Shown here: piece by piece, positions 1 through 5,560 of the stretch
Layout: each line of letters opens with the position of its first letter
How positions within the stretch are numbered: position 1 is the stretch's first letter
DNA from: Chloroflexota bacterium
Lineage (GTDB): Bacteria; Chloroflexota; Ktedonobacteria; Ktedonobacterales; Ktedonobacteraceae
DNA: 5,560 nt
Reading direction: 5' to 3'
NCBI GenBank assembly: GCA_005881995.1
Contig: VBHV01000526.1
Span: 1-5,560 of the forward strand
Translations under genes and position numbers: made by a program
Notes under the pieces: generated by a model
What the model was told of the DNA's origin: nothing
Seen by the model: only the letters and a program-made list of their open reading frames with translations
The model's database searches: none

Positions 1-883
1 CACGCATTTCGTAAATCGCCAGGCTGCGCAGAATGTAGTCACGCGCCATCGTGATCTTGCCAGCCAACTTATAGCCTTGCCCGATCTCCATGTACTTCTC
101 AGCGAAACTCTTACTATCGCGCCTCATACCTTCGAGAGTGGTGAGCGCGCGATGATAATAGGCAACAGCCTTCTCCAGGTCCCCATGACGGAAGTAGTCA
201 TTTGCGAGATTGCTGAACACATCAAGAGCAAACACAGGATCATTGATCTGTTGATTCTCTAGAGCATTTGCGCAACGCATATGATTTTCCAGGGCCAGAG
301 TATAGTTATACAATAAGAAGTACGCTTTTCCTAACAGATTGCGAGCCCGCTCGGCAAATTCAATATCACCCAGACCTTCGCCCTGCGAGACCGCCGCGCG
401 TAAATCAACTACTGCTTCTTGATTTTCATGTAAGCCTAAATGTATCTGTCCACGTAGGAGAAATAGTCGATAGGCCTGATCTGTAGTAATGCGATCTGGC
501 TGGATAGGCGTGAGGAGCTCGTTCGCCCTTGCATACTCGTGCTGTTGAATCAGTACATTGGCCTGTAACAGGTCCACATCGATACGCTGATCCGGGCCAG
601 AATCGGCTGGTGAATAGCCGACCGCGCGCGCTTCTGCGGCGCCCGCAGGCGATCCCTCTAGAAGGAACGTCAAGGGAACATCCAGGCGTTTTGCCAGGAT
701 CGAAAGCGCTTTGAGCGAGGGACGAATTTTTCCGCGCTCGATGGCGGAAATGTACGAGATTGAGAACTCAGGCGCAGCCAGTTGTGCCTGTGTCAAGCCT
801 AACTTGGTGCGTACCTCACGAATGTTTGTTCCAACGCGTGCCGCGACCGCCTTTCCTACATTGGCGGTTTCAATTGAAGCCAT
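1..883 (-). CDS. HTH-XRE transcriptional regulator with C-terminal TPR repeats (C-terminus beyond window)
   Basis: A leftward frame is open from ATG at 883 to the window edge (294 codons seen, no stop). Residues 17-76 form an XRE/Cro-type helix-turn-helix: NIREVRTKLGLTQAQLA leads into the recognition segment SISYISAIERGK (41-52), followed by PSLKALSILAKRLDVPLTFLLE. A polar linker (77-99) precedes about five TPR-like helical pairs from residue 101 onward, for example LIQQHEYARANELL, LGKAYFLLYNYTLALEN, LANDYFRHGDLEKAVAYYHRAL and IGQGYKLAGKITMARDYILRSL. The start is supported by AAGGAA ten bases upstream. An HTH plus TPR layout is known from peptide- or protein-responsive regulators such as the PlcR/NprR/Rgg group, but many HTH-TPR proteins have no known ligand, so the signal here is unknown. 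It probably binds DNA in the cytoplasm. Dyads in its own upstream region suggest autoregulation (inference). The opposite-strand frames here are shadows. Confidence 0.9.
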   Translation of the reverse strand, partial: MASIETANVGKAVAARVGTNIREVRTKLGLTQAQLAAPEFSISYISAIERGKIRPSLKALSILAKRLDVPLTFLLEGSPAGAAEARAVGYSPADSGPDQRIDVDLLQANVLIQQHEYARANELLTPIQPDRITTDQAYRLFLLRGQIHLGLHENQEAVVDLRAAVSQGEGLGDIEFAERARNLLGKAYFLLYNYTLALENHMRCANALENQQINDPVFALDVFSNLANDYFRHGDLEKAVAYYHRALTTLEGMRRDSKSFAEKYMEIGQGYKLAGKITMARDYILRSLAIYEMR

Positions 884-925
884 GAGAAACCATTTCCTTT
901 CTTCCACAGTGTGGGGGGGAACATA

Positions 926-948
926 TGAATTGCCAACACGGCAATTCA
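926..948. repeat. Perfect 9-bp inverted repeat in the regulator's leader
   Basis: TGAATTGCC (926-934), a 5-base spacer AACAC, then GGCAATTCA (940-948). The arms are exact complements. The element lies 43 bases upstream of the regulator's ATG and, if transcription starts near 982 or further upstream, inside the transcribed leader. It could be an operator for an HTH dimer or an RNA hairpin affecting translation. It has no U-tract in the leftward direction, so it does not look like an intrinsic terminator. Confidence 0.6.
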
Positions 949-984
949 CATCAACACCGGTTTTTCTTGTGAGAACGCGAATAA

Positions 985-1008
985 GCACATCATTTTTAAA
1001 TGATGCGC
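985..1008. promoter_or_regulatory. Dyad overlapping the regulator's proximal promoter, candidate operator
   Basis: CATCATTT (988-995) and AAATGATG (998-1005) are perfect 8-bp complements separated by two bases. The symmetry continues outward as GC/GC after one mismatch (985-986 with 1007-1008). The two-base gap is too small for a good RNA loop, so a protein-binding dyad is more likely than a hairpin. It covers the -10 and part of the spacer of the leftward promoter at 989-1017, where a repressor would block RNA polymerase. Autorepression by the adjacent HTH protein is an inference from position. Confidence 0.45.
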
Positions 1009-1017
1009 TAATGTCAA
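989..1017 (-). promoter_or_regulatory. Proximal promoter of the HTH-TPR regulator
   Basis: On the minus strand there is a perfect -35 TTGACA (1017-1012), a 17-base spacer and AATGAT (994-989, four of six matches to TATAAT). Transcription would start near 982 and give a leader of about 100 bases before the ATG at 883. A further, weaker pair (TTGACT, 17 bases, TTTATT) lies upstream at 1074-1046. The consensus -35 and optimal spacing support this call; the -10 is only moderate. Confidence 0.5.
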
Positions 1018-1175
1018 ATTTCCAGGTCCTCCTAGAATTCGAGTGAATAAACAGGTTGTTTTTGTTGTAGTCAAAAACTTGAACTCGCTTGATTTACCTT
1101 GTTGAAAGCTCCGTTAATTCTCTTAAACATTATCAACAGTCTAAGCATCACTCACTAAAGAGCCTCCTGAGGTAT

Positions 1176-1204
1176 ACTATATCATTTCCTGACTTATTTG
1201 TCAA
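1176..1204 (-). promoter_or_regulatory. Strong sigma-70-like leftward promoter, distal
   Basis: On the minus strand there is TTGACA (1204-1199), a 17-base spacer and TATAGT (1181-1176, five of six to TATAAT). This is the best promoter match in the window. A second TTGACA lies exactly 19 bases upstream (1223-1218), so the hexamer is a tandem direct repeat at about two helical turns. The start would fall near 1169, giving the regulator a leader of about 285 bases that includes an AGGAGG (1168-1163) and a 25-codon ORF. Part of the match may be chance in AT-rich DNA. Confidence 0.5.
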
Positions 1205-1592
1205 TATGATGTTATACTGTCAATGTTTGGAATCAAGGAAAGAGTTTGATAACACAGACACTAAATTCATTTGCAGTACTTGAGCTATTTGAGACAAATA
1301 AATAGACAGTTATGAAATAAATTTTTTGTATGCAAAAATTCAGGCATCTTTATCTGCTACCTTTCCATTCAGTATAGGGCATCCGCTTGCTTTAATTCAC
1401 CGCTTTTTTCTTAATACGAGTAGCATCATTGTATATACATATAATATCACGAGTCTCAACTTTGATGTTACTAGTTGCAATCAGTGAGGGTACAGCAAAA
1501 CCAACCTTTGTGTTCATTGTAGTACTTATAGGGTACAATCTTCGACATTGATCATATGCGCACACTAGAAAAAAGCTTCCACGTCATCTATA

Positions 1593-1623
1593 ATGACAAC
1601 TCAGGCGTTTTCATCCTTATATA
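1593..1623 (+). promoter_or_regulatory. Possible promoter of the acyl-CoA synthetase-rsmI operon
   Basis: ATGACA (1593-1598, five of six to TTGACA) and TATATA (1618-1623, four of six to TATAAT) are 19 bases apart, slightly long. The start would lie about 55 bases before the ATG at 1684. The -35 overlaps a small dyad GTCAT-CTATA-ATGAC (1583-1597). This is the best rightward pair near the gene, but a weak one. Confidence 0.25.
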
Positions 1624-1670
1624 TCGATACTGATCCGCTTAATTACATATGGAAGCACCGCTGAAACAAA

Positions 1671-1678
1671 AGGGAGGG
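1671..1678 (+). promoter_or_regulatory. Ribosome binding site of the acyl-CoA synthetase
   Basis: AGGGAGGG contains GGAGG with six bases to the ATG at 1684. It fixes this ATG as the start rather than internal methionines such as the one at codon 30. Confidence 0.8.
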
Positions 1679-1683
1679 ATTGC

Positions 1684-3246
1684 ATGGAGACCATCAACAC
1701 CTTATTCGCTTCCGCAGTAACACGATTCCACGAACGTACCGCCCTGCTCGAACCCAACGAAGATGGTGGTATGATAACGCTCACCTATGATGCGCTACAA
1801 GCGCGCGTTCAGCAATTCACCGGGTATTTACAGGAGCGCCATCTGGCGAAAGGCGAACGTGTTCTACTCTGGGCGCCCAGCAGAATTGATTGGATGGTCA
1901 CTTTTCTATCTGTGCTGCTCGCAGGAGGAGTGGTCGTGCCGCTCGACGTCAGTTCGAAGGAAGATTTTTTGCGGCGTATTGCACAGACGACTGAGGCAAG
2001 CTATCTCGTTACCACGAAAAAGCAATATGACACGCTCAAACAACCGCCCGCGCCATTGATCGACCTGGATGCTTTACCGAGCGGAACATTCGATTCTGCC
2101 ACTCTTCCAACCGTTGAAGGAAACGACCTGGCGGAGTTGGTATTTACATCAGGTACCACAGGCCAGCCAAAGGGCGTCATGCTCAGCCATTGGAACATTG
2201 CCAGCAACGCTGCAGCCGCGCTCGATGTGGTTGATATCCATCCTGATGATCGCGCGCTCTCGATCCTCCCTCTCAGTCATATGTTCGAGCTGACCATCGA
2301 ACTGGCTATCATTCGCAGCGGCGCCAGCATCGTCTATGCGCGTTCGCTCGCCCCCGATACGCTGCTCAAACTGCTGAATTCTCAACATGTAACCTGTATG
2401 GTGCTGGTGCCACAGGCGCTGCAATTATTTCTCAATGGCATTGAACGCCAGGTGCGCATGCAAAAAAAAGAAAAGCAGTGGGAGATGCTGCACCGCATAG
2501 CGCCATGGCTCCCATTCCCTTTGCGGCGCGTCCTCTTTAGAACGGTACACAAGCGTTTTGGCGGACACTTCCGTTTCTTTATCAGTGGCGGCGCCTATTT
2601 ACCGCCGAAATTGGCTGAGCGATGGGAAAACATGGGTTTTCGCGTGATGCAAGGCTACGGCGCGACCGAATGTTCCCCTGTCGTCTCCGCCACGCGCTAC
2701 AACGACCACACCTATGAGAGTATTGGCAACCCTCTTCCAGGCGTTGATGTGCGCATCGCCGAAGATGGCGAACTGCTCGTACATGGGCCGAATGTAGCGC
2801 AGGGCTACTGGAAAAACCCCGAAGCCAGTGCCGCCGCCTTTCAAGATGGCTGGTACCATACCGGCGACCTGGGCAGTCAAGACGACAAAGGTCGGCTCTA
2901 CCTGAAAGGCCGCAAGAAAAACCTGATCGTGCTGGCCAACGGCCTCAATGTCTACCCGGAGGATATCGAAAATGTGCTCTTAACCAATCCTGCCATCAAG
3001 GACGCTGTGGTGATCGGCTTAATGGAGGGGGATGGAGGACCAAATGTGCATGCCATCCTCTTGATGGATGACCCCAGCCAGGCGAAAGCCGCTATCCAGC
3101 AGGCCAACAAACAGCTTGCCTCACATCAGCAAGTGCGCGGCTACACCATCTGGCCCGAGGCGGACTTCCCACGCACGCACACCCTGAAAGTGAAAAGGCC
3201 AGAGGTGCTTGAGAAGTTTCAGACCATACGAAGTCAGGAGAAGTAG
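1684..3246 (+). CDS. AMP-forming long-chain-type acyl-CoA synthetase
   Basis: This 520-residue cytoplasmic or membrane-associated enzyme of the ANL superfamily should activate a fatty or other carboxylic acid with ATP to an acyl-adenylate, then transfer it to coenzyme A. The core motifs are present in order: the phosphate loop [10 protein letters not shown] (155-164), PLSHMFE (196-202), SGGA (301-304), the adenine-binding GYGATE (324-329), YHTGD with ribose-binding D395, the hinge region LKGRKKNLI (407-415) and a C-terminal TLKVKR whose K502 matches the lysine needed for adenylation. The segment [17 protein letters not shown] and the TLKVKR ending favour a FadD-like long-chain enzyme over acetyl-CoA synthetase, but the chain length cannot be read from sequence. 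The length is normal to slightly short for the family. No signal peptide is seen. rsmI follows after one base, so the two are probably co-transcribed and translationally coupled. Confidence 0.93.
   Translation: METINTLFASAVTRFHERTALLEPNEDGGMITLTYDALQARVQQFTGYLQERHLAKGERVLLWAPSRIDWMVTFLSVLLAGGVVVPLDVSSKEDFLRRIAQTTEASYLVTTKKQYDTLKQPPAPLIDLDALPSGTFDSATLPTVEGNDLAELVFTSGTTGQPKGVMLSHWNIASNAAAALDVVDIHPDDRALSILPLSHMFELTIELAIIRSGASIVYARSLAPDTLLKLLNSQHVTCMVLVPQALQLFLNGIERQVRMQKKEKQWEMLHRIAPWLPFPLRRVLFRTVHKRFGGHFRFFISGGAYLPPKLAERWENMGFRVMQGYGATECSPVVSATRYNDHTYESIGNPLPGVDVRIAEDGELLVHGPNVAQGYWKNPEASAAAFQDGWYHTGDLGSQDDKGRLYLKGRKKNLIVLANGLNVYPEDIENVLLTNPAIKDAVVIGLMEGDGGPNVHAILLMDDPSQAKAAIQQANKQLASHQQVRGYTIWPEADFPRTHTLKVKRPEVLEKFQTIRSQEK
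3236..3240 (+). promoter_or_regulatory. Ribosome binding site that sets the TTG start of rsmI
   Basis: AGGAG lies in the last codons of the acyl-CoA synthetase, seven bases before TTG at 3248. It selects this TTG over the in-frame TTG at 3209, which would add 13 residues unrelated to the family upstream of the conserved [11 protein letters not shown] start. Confidence 0.75.
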
Positions 3247-3247
3247 C

Positions 3248-3940
3248 TTGCTCTACCTGGTCGCGACGCCCATTGGGAATCTGAACGATATAACGCTGCG
3301 TGCCCTCACGACCTTGCGCGAGGTGGATTACGTCGCCAGCGAAGATACGCGTAAAACGGGCCTGTTGCTCAAACACTTCGATATTTCCAAACCACAGCTT
3401 GCCTTCCATGAACACAACGAAGAGCGAGCGGGCCAGCACATCGAGGAGTTGTTGAAGCAGGGAAAATCCGTGGCGCTAGTCACGAACGCCGGCACCCCTG
3501 GCATCTCTGACCCTGGCTACACATTGGTGCGCCGTGCCATTGCCGCAGATATCCAGTTGACAATGATTCCAGGCCCCACAGCTTTCGTCATGGCGCTGGT
3601 ACTCTCAGGCCTGCCGGTCCACAGCTTCACCTTTCGCGGCTTCCCCCCACGCAAGTCCGGCTCGCGCCGCCGTTTCATGGAAGTCGACAAGGACATGCCC
3701 CACACTCTCATTTACTACGAAAGCCCCTACCGCCTTGAAGCATTTCTCAGGGATGCCCTGGAGGTTTTTGGGGAAAGGGAAGCCGCGCTTGCCAATGACC
3801 TCACGAAGATGTTTGAACATGTAGAGCGCGGAACGATCTCGTCACTTTTGGAATGGGTAGAGCAGCAGTCGAAGCTCAAAGGGGAGTTTATTATTGTAAT
3901 AGCGGGGGTGGGAAAGCGGGAGATGGTAAATGGACAGTGA
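3248..3940 (+). CDS. rsmI: 16S rRNA (cytidine-1402-2'-O)-methyltransferase RsmI, short and divergent
   Basis: RsmI uses S-adenosylmethionine to methylate the ribose of C1402 in the ribosomal P site. The tetrapyrrole-methylase fold is clear: [19 protein letters not shown] (2-20), [13 protein letters not shown] (32-44), HEHNE (54-58), [12 protein letters not shown] (80-91), [16 protein letters not shown] (108-123), [12 protein letters not shown] (131-142), YYESPYRL (156-163), LTK (185-187) and [10 protein letters not shown] (211-220). Translation most likely starts at TTG 3248, one base after the upstream stop, giving 230 residues. Typical RsmI proteins are about 280-290 residues, with a small C-terminal helical domain after this last strand; that domain is absent. 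Two normally conserved spots differ: DAGTP reads NAGTP (N80), and RELTK reads NDLTK (183-187). The last 50 bases overlap the end of convergent mdh. Family assignment is firm; full activity is uncertain. Confidence 0.9.
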   Translation: MLYLVATPIGNLNDITLRALTTLREVDYVASEDTRKTGLLLKHFDISKPQLAFHEHNEERAGQHIEELLKQGKSVALVTNAGTPGISDPGYTLVRRAIAADIQLTMIPGPTAFVMALVLSGLPVHSFTFRGFPPRKSGSRRRFMEVDKDMPHTLIYYESPYRLEAFLRDALEVFGEREAALANDLTKMFEHVERGTISSLLEWVEQQSKLKGEFIIVIAGVGKREMVNGQ

Positions 3941-4844
3941 AGAACGTCACCGCCTCAGCCGAATTTTGGAGCATCGCGCGTTCGTTCTCGCTAAGTTCGA
4001 TCTCCACTATCTGCTCGACGCCGTTTGCGCCGAGTTTGGCGGGGACGCCGACGAAGAGGCCATTGATACCGTATTCGCCTTGCAGGTAGACGGCGCAGGG
4101 CATAATCATCTTCTTGTCGAGCAGGATGGAATCGACCATTTGCAGGACGGAGGCCGAGGGCGCGAAGTATGCGCTGCCGGTACCCAGCAGTTTGACGATC
4201 TCAGCGCCCCCGTCGCGGGTGCGCTGCACAATCTGTTCGATACGCTCGGCTGGCATCAGTTGCGAAATGGGGACACCGGCTACAGTACACATGCGGGCAA
4301 GCGGAACCATGGTATCGCCGTGTCCGCCGAGAACATAGGCCTGCACATCGCGTACCGAGACGCCCAGTTCTTGCGCGATAAAGGTGCGGAAGCGCGCGGT
4401 ATCCAGCACACCCGCCATACCGACCACGCGGTTGCGTGGGAAACCACTCAGGTGTAGGGCAAGTTGTGCCATCGCGTCCAGGGGGTTTGTTACCATAATG
4501 AGAATGGAGTTCGGTGAATACCGGACAACTTCCTGCGTCACCTGCGTAACAATTTCCTGGTTCTTCTTCACAAGGTCGTCACGTGACATGCCGGGTTTGC
4601 GGGGAAATCCGGAGGTAATCACGACGATATCTGAGTTAGCCGTATCGGCATAATCATTGGTGCCGACCACTAGCGAGTCGTAGCCCAGCACTGGACCCGC
4701 CTGCAACATATCAAGCGCTTTTCCCTGGGGCATATTTGGGACGATGTCGTACATCACCACGTCGGCATAGTCGCGTTCAACAAGGCGCTGTACCAGCGTG
4801 CTGCCAACAAAGCCTGCCCCGACCACAGTGATTTTACTTCTCAT
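3891..4844 (-). CDS. mdh: NAD-dependent malate dehydrogenase, LDH-like type
   Basis: This enzyme interconverts malate and oxaloacetate with NAD in the citric acid cycle, in the cytoplasm. The 317-residue protein shows the Rossmann motif GAGFVG (9-14), D33 after the second strand (favouring NAD over NADP), the mobile-loop arginines R82 and R88 in [11 protein letters not shown]120 in VTNPLDAM, and the catalytic pair D148 ([10 protein letters not shown], with R151) and H175 (GGHGDTMVP). R82 and the motif layout fit malate rather than lactate dehydrogenase and resemble the Chloroflexus enzyme. ATG 4844 is chosen because AAAGGA lies seven bases upstream and the promoter's start point lies between it and the longer TTG frame at 4916. 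Residues 1-299 look normal, but the last 18, a proline-rich tail ending PAFPPPLLQ, do not resemble the usual charged helix end and are encoded largely in the overlap with rsmI. Confidence 0.95.
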   Translation of the reverse strand: MRSKITVVGAGFVGSTLVQRLVERDYADVVMYDIVPNMPQGKALDMLQAGPVLGYDSLVVGTNDYADTANSDIVVITSGFPRKPGMSRDDLVKKNQEIVTQVTQEVVRYSPNSILIMVTNPLDAMAQLALHLSGFPRNRVVGMAGVLDTARFRTFIAQELGVSVRDVQAYVLGGHGDTMVPLARMCTVAGVPISQLMPAERIEQIVQRTRDGGAEIVKLLGTGSAYFAPSASVLQMVDSILLDKKMIMPCAVYLQGEYGINGLFVGVPAKLGANGVEQIVEIELSENERAMLQNSAEAVTFFTVHLPSPAFPPPLLQ

Positions 4845-4851
4845 GACGCTG

Positions 4852-4857
4852 TCCTTT
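4852..4857 (-). promoter_or_regulatory. mdh: Ribosome binding site that sets the mdh start
   Basis: AAAGGA on the minus strand lies seven bases before ATG 4844. The longer in-frame TTG at 4916 has no comparable site and would add 24 residues not found in the family. Confidence 0.75.
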
Positions 4858-4886
4858 CCGTTAAAAAATAGAGTCGATCTAAAGTT

Positions 4887-4916
4887 ATTGTATGCCGCAG
4901 CACAGCAAAATGGCAA
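4887..4916 (-). promoter_or_regulatory. mdh: mdh promoter
   Basis: On the minus strand there is TTGCCA (4916-4911, five of six to TTGACA), an 18-base spacer and TACAAT (4892-4887, five of six to TATAAT). Transcription would begin near 4880 and give a short leader of about 36 bases with a good ribosome binding site. This is a housekeeping-type promoter; no operator is evident beside it. Confidence 0.6.
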
Positions 4917-4955
4917 CGTGGCCTATCTTCACAGGTATGTACACAACATATCCAC

Positions 4956-4973
4956 ATATTCTTGACGGAATAT
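4956..4973. repeat. 6-bp inverted repeat around a TTGACG hexamer
   Basis: ATATTC (4956-4961) and GAATAT (4968-4973) are exact complements flanking TTGACG. The central hexamer is close to a -35, but no good -10 follows at 16-18 bases, so it is either an operator upstream of the permease promoter or chance symmetry in AT-rich DNA. Confidence 0.3.
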
Positions 4974-4987
4974 ATATACATTGCTTA

Positions 4988-5017
4988 TTGGCAAGCTAAT
5001 ATGTTAAACTCTAGTAT
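4988..5017 (+). promoter_or_regulatory. Candidate promoter of the APC permease
   Basis: TTGGCA (4988-4993, five of six to TTGACA), 18 bases, then TAGTAT (5012-5017, four of six to TATAAT). The start near 5024 gives a leader of about 125 bases before ATG 5150. Confidence 0.35.
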
Positions 5018-5132
5018 GTCTTATGATGATCCTCTTTTTTCGCTCGCTTACCGGCTTATTATACGGCCAAAAATGAGCGGGCGTTCTTAAATCGTCGTTC
5101 GTGCGTTTCTTATCGCTGGTATCATCTACCAC

Positions 5133-5140
5133 AAAGGAGG
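5133..5140 (+). promoter_or_regulatory. Ribosome binding site of the APC permease
   Basis: AAAGGAGG, a near-ideal Shine-Dalgarno sequence, lies nine bases before ATG 5150. It supports this start for the open frame that runs off the window. Confidence 0.85.
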
Positions 5141-5149
5141 CGTTCTCAC

Positions 5150-5560
5150 ATGGCGGAAACCAACCTTTCCCAGCAAGAACAGGACGAGGCATTACTGCAA
5201 AAGTTTGGCTACAAGCAGGAGCTGCGGCGCACGCTGGGCTTCCTCTCCAACTTCGCGGTAGCTTTCTCCTACATCTCTGTCTCGACCGGCACGTTTTCTC
5301 TGTTTTATCTTGGTATCCTGGCAGGTGGACCCGCATTTTTCTGGACATGGTTCATTGTTGCAATTGGACAGTTCATCGTCGCGCTGAACTTCGCTGAACT
5401 CGCATCTCATTTCCCGATTGCAGGTTCGATCTACCAGTGGAGCAAGCGGCTCTCAGGTCACACCCTGGGCTGGTTTACCGGCTGGATTTACTTCTTCGCA
5501 GGTATCCTGACGATCACAGGGGTCGCATTTACCATTCCTATTCCGTTACTTGGGATCTTT
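5150..5560 (+). CDS. APC-superfamily amino-acid permease (N-terminal part only)
   Basis: The frame is open from ATG 5150 to the window edge (137 codons, no stop). A charged cytoplasmic N-terminus (1-28) ends in FGYKQELRRTLG, a lead-in typical of amino-acid/choline-type permeases of the APC superfamily. Three hydrophobic segments follow: about 31-57 (FLSNFAVAFSYISVSTGTF), 62-82 and 106-129. Between the second and third lies the family signature FAELASHFPIAGSIYQWSKR (81-100), which joins TM2 to TM3 in this family. It should be an inner-membrane secondary transporter for an amino acid or related amine. The substrate cannot be told from this part; GABA, other amino acids or polyamines are all possible. 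Full-length members have about 500 residues and 12 segments, so most of the gene is missing here. Divergent mdh gives no clue to its substrate. Confidence 0.88.
   Translation, partial: MAETNLSQQEQDEALLQKFGYKQELRRTLGFLSNFAVAFSYISVSTGTFSLFYLGILAGGPAFFWTWFIVAIGQFIVALNFAELASHFPIAGSIYQWSKRLSGHTLGWFTGWIYFFAGILTITGVAFTIPIPLLGIF

Larger units (their letters stand above)
884..1683. other. 800-bp AT-rich divergent intergenic region
   Basis: No convincing protein-coding gene lies between the leftward regulator and the rightward acyl-CoA synthetase. Base composition is visibly more AT-rich than in the flanking genes. The half next to the regulator holds leftward promoter-like pairs and two perfect inverted repeats, listed separately. 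The part from about 1290 to 1590 holds only isolated pieces: a 10-bp palindrome TGTATATACA at 1430-1439 beside a TATAAT at 1440-1445 that lacks a matching -35, and a six-base inverted pair ATTGTA/TACAAT around 1516-1539. I see no tRNA, riboswitch or transposon end. The 64-codon rightward frame at 1089-1283 begins with TTG, has no ribosome binding site and resembles nothing I know. Confidence 0.7.
4845..5149. other. 305-bp divergent intergenic region between mdh and the permease
   Basis: No gene is seen here. The region carries the mdh promoter and ribosome binding site on the left, an AT-rich central stretch (about 4930-5030) with dyads, a rightward promoter candidate, and a GC-richer permease leader of roughly 125 bases. 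One DnaA-box-like ATATCCACA (4948-4956, eight of nine to TTATCCACA) stands alone. Confidence 0.65.

Noticed and set aside
940..1035. Minus-strand GGAGGA at about 1033 followed by a TTG-started 23-codon frame
   Set aside because: The frame runs through the proximal promoter and dyad, and the spacing and TTG start make translation unlikely.
77..1046. Four rightward open frames (77-262, 268-486, 529-714, 711-1046)
   Set aside because: All or mostly antisense to the HTH-TPR regulator, whose leftward frame is continuous and has recognisable domains; no ribosome binding sites or family motifs.
1089..1283. 64-codon rightward frame in the AT-rich intergenic region
   Set aside because: Starts with TTG, has no ribosome binding site and no recognisable motif, and crosses the best leftward promoter.
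3930..4457. 175-codon rightward frame antisense to mdh
   Set aside because: A shadow of mdh. Its beginning was checked as a possible frameshifted C-terminal domain of RsmI, but its sequence shows no such helical domain.
4845..4916. Upstream TTG extension of mdh from 4916
   Set aside because: It overlaps the -35 and -10 of the mdh promoter, lacks a ribosome binding site and adds residues not found in the family.
4948..4956. DnaA-box-like ATATCCACA as a sign of a replication origin
   Set aside because: One near-match without a cluster, and no dnaA, dnaN or plasmid replication gene nearby.
5004..5410. Leftward frames 5004-5348 and 5192-5410 and rightward frame 5101-5397
   Set aside because: They cover the permease gene in other frames; the permease frame has an ideal ribosome binding site, membrane segments and the family signature.

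Overview
The window looks like ordinary chromosomal DNA from a free-living bacterium, most probably a member of the Chloroflexota. The malate dehydrogenase is of the LDH-like type known from Chloroflexus, and the HTH-TPR regulator and the amino-acid permease resemble proteins I associate with Ktedonobacteria. This placement rests on remembered family resemblance, not on a search. I see no IS element, CRISPR array, rRNA, tRNA or phage gene.

Layout. A leftward HTH-XRE/TPR regulator (883 down to the left edge, C-terminus not in the window) is separated by an 800-bp AT-rich divergent region from a rightward pair: a long-chain-type acyl-CoA synthetase (1684-3246) and rsmI (TTG start, 3248-3940). 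The pair is almost certainly co-transcribed, with a 1-nt gap. rsmI converges on and overlaps leftward mdh (4844-3891) by 50 bp. A second divergent region of 305 bp carries a good mdh promoter and the leader of a rightward APC-family permease (5150 to the right edge, incomplete).

The genes do not form one pathway. Fatty-acid activation, 16S rRNA 2'-O-methylation, the malate/oxaloacetate step of central metabolism and amino-acid uptake are separate housekeeping functions, with a probable ligand- or partner-responsive regulator beside them.

The points most worth a second look are three. At the rsmI/mdh junction both proteins have abnormal C-termini exactly where they overlap, and RsmI also has altered conserved motifs. 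The regulator's promoter region carries perfect dyads and good -35/-10 pairs. A 25-codon ORF of uncertain status lies in the regulator's possible leader. I did not find convincing evidence of a new multi-gene system.
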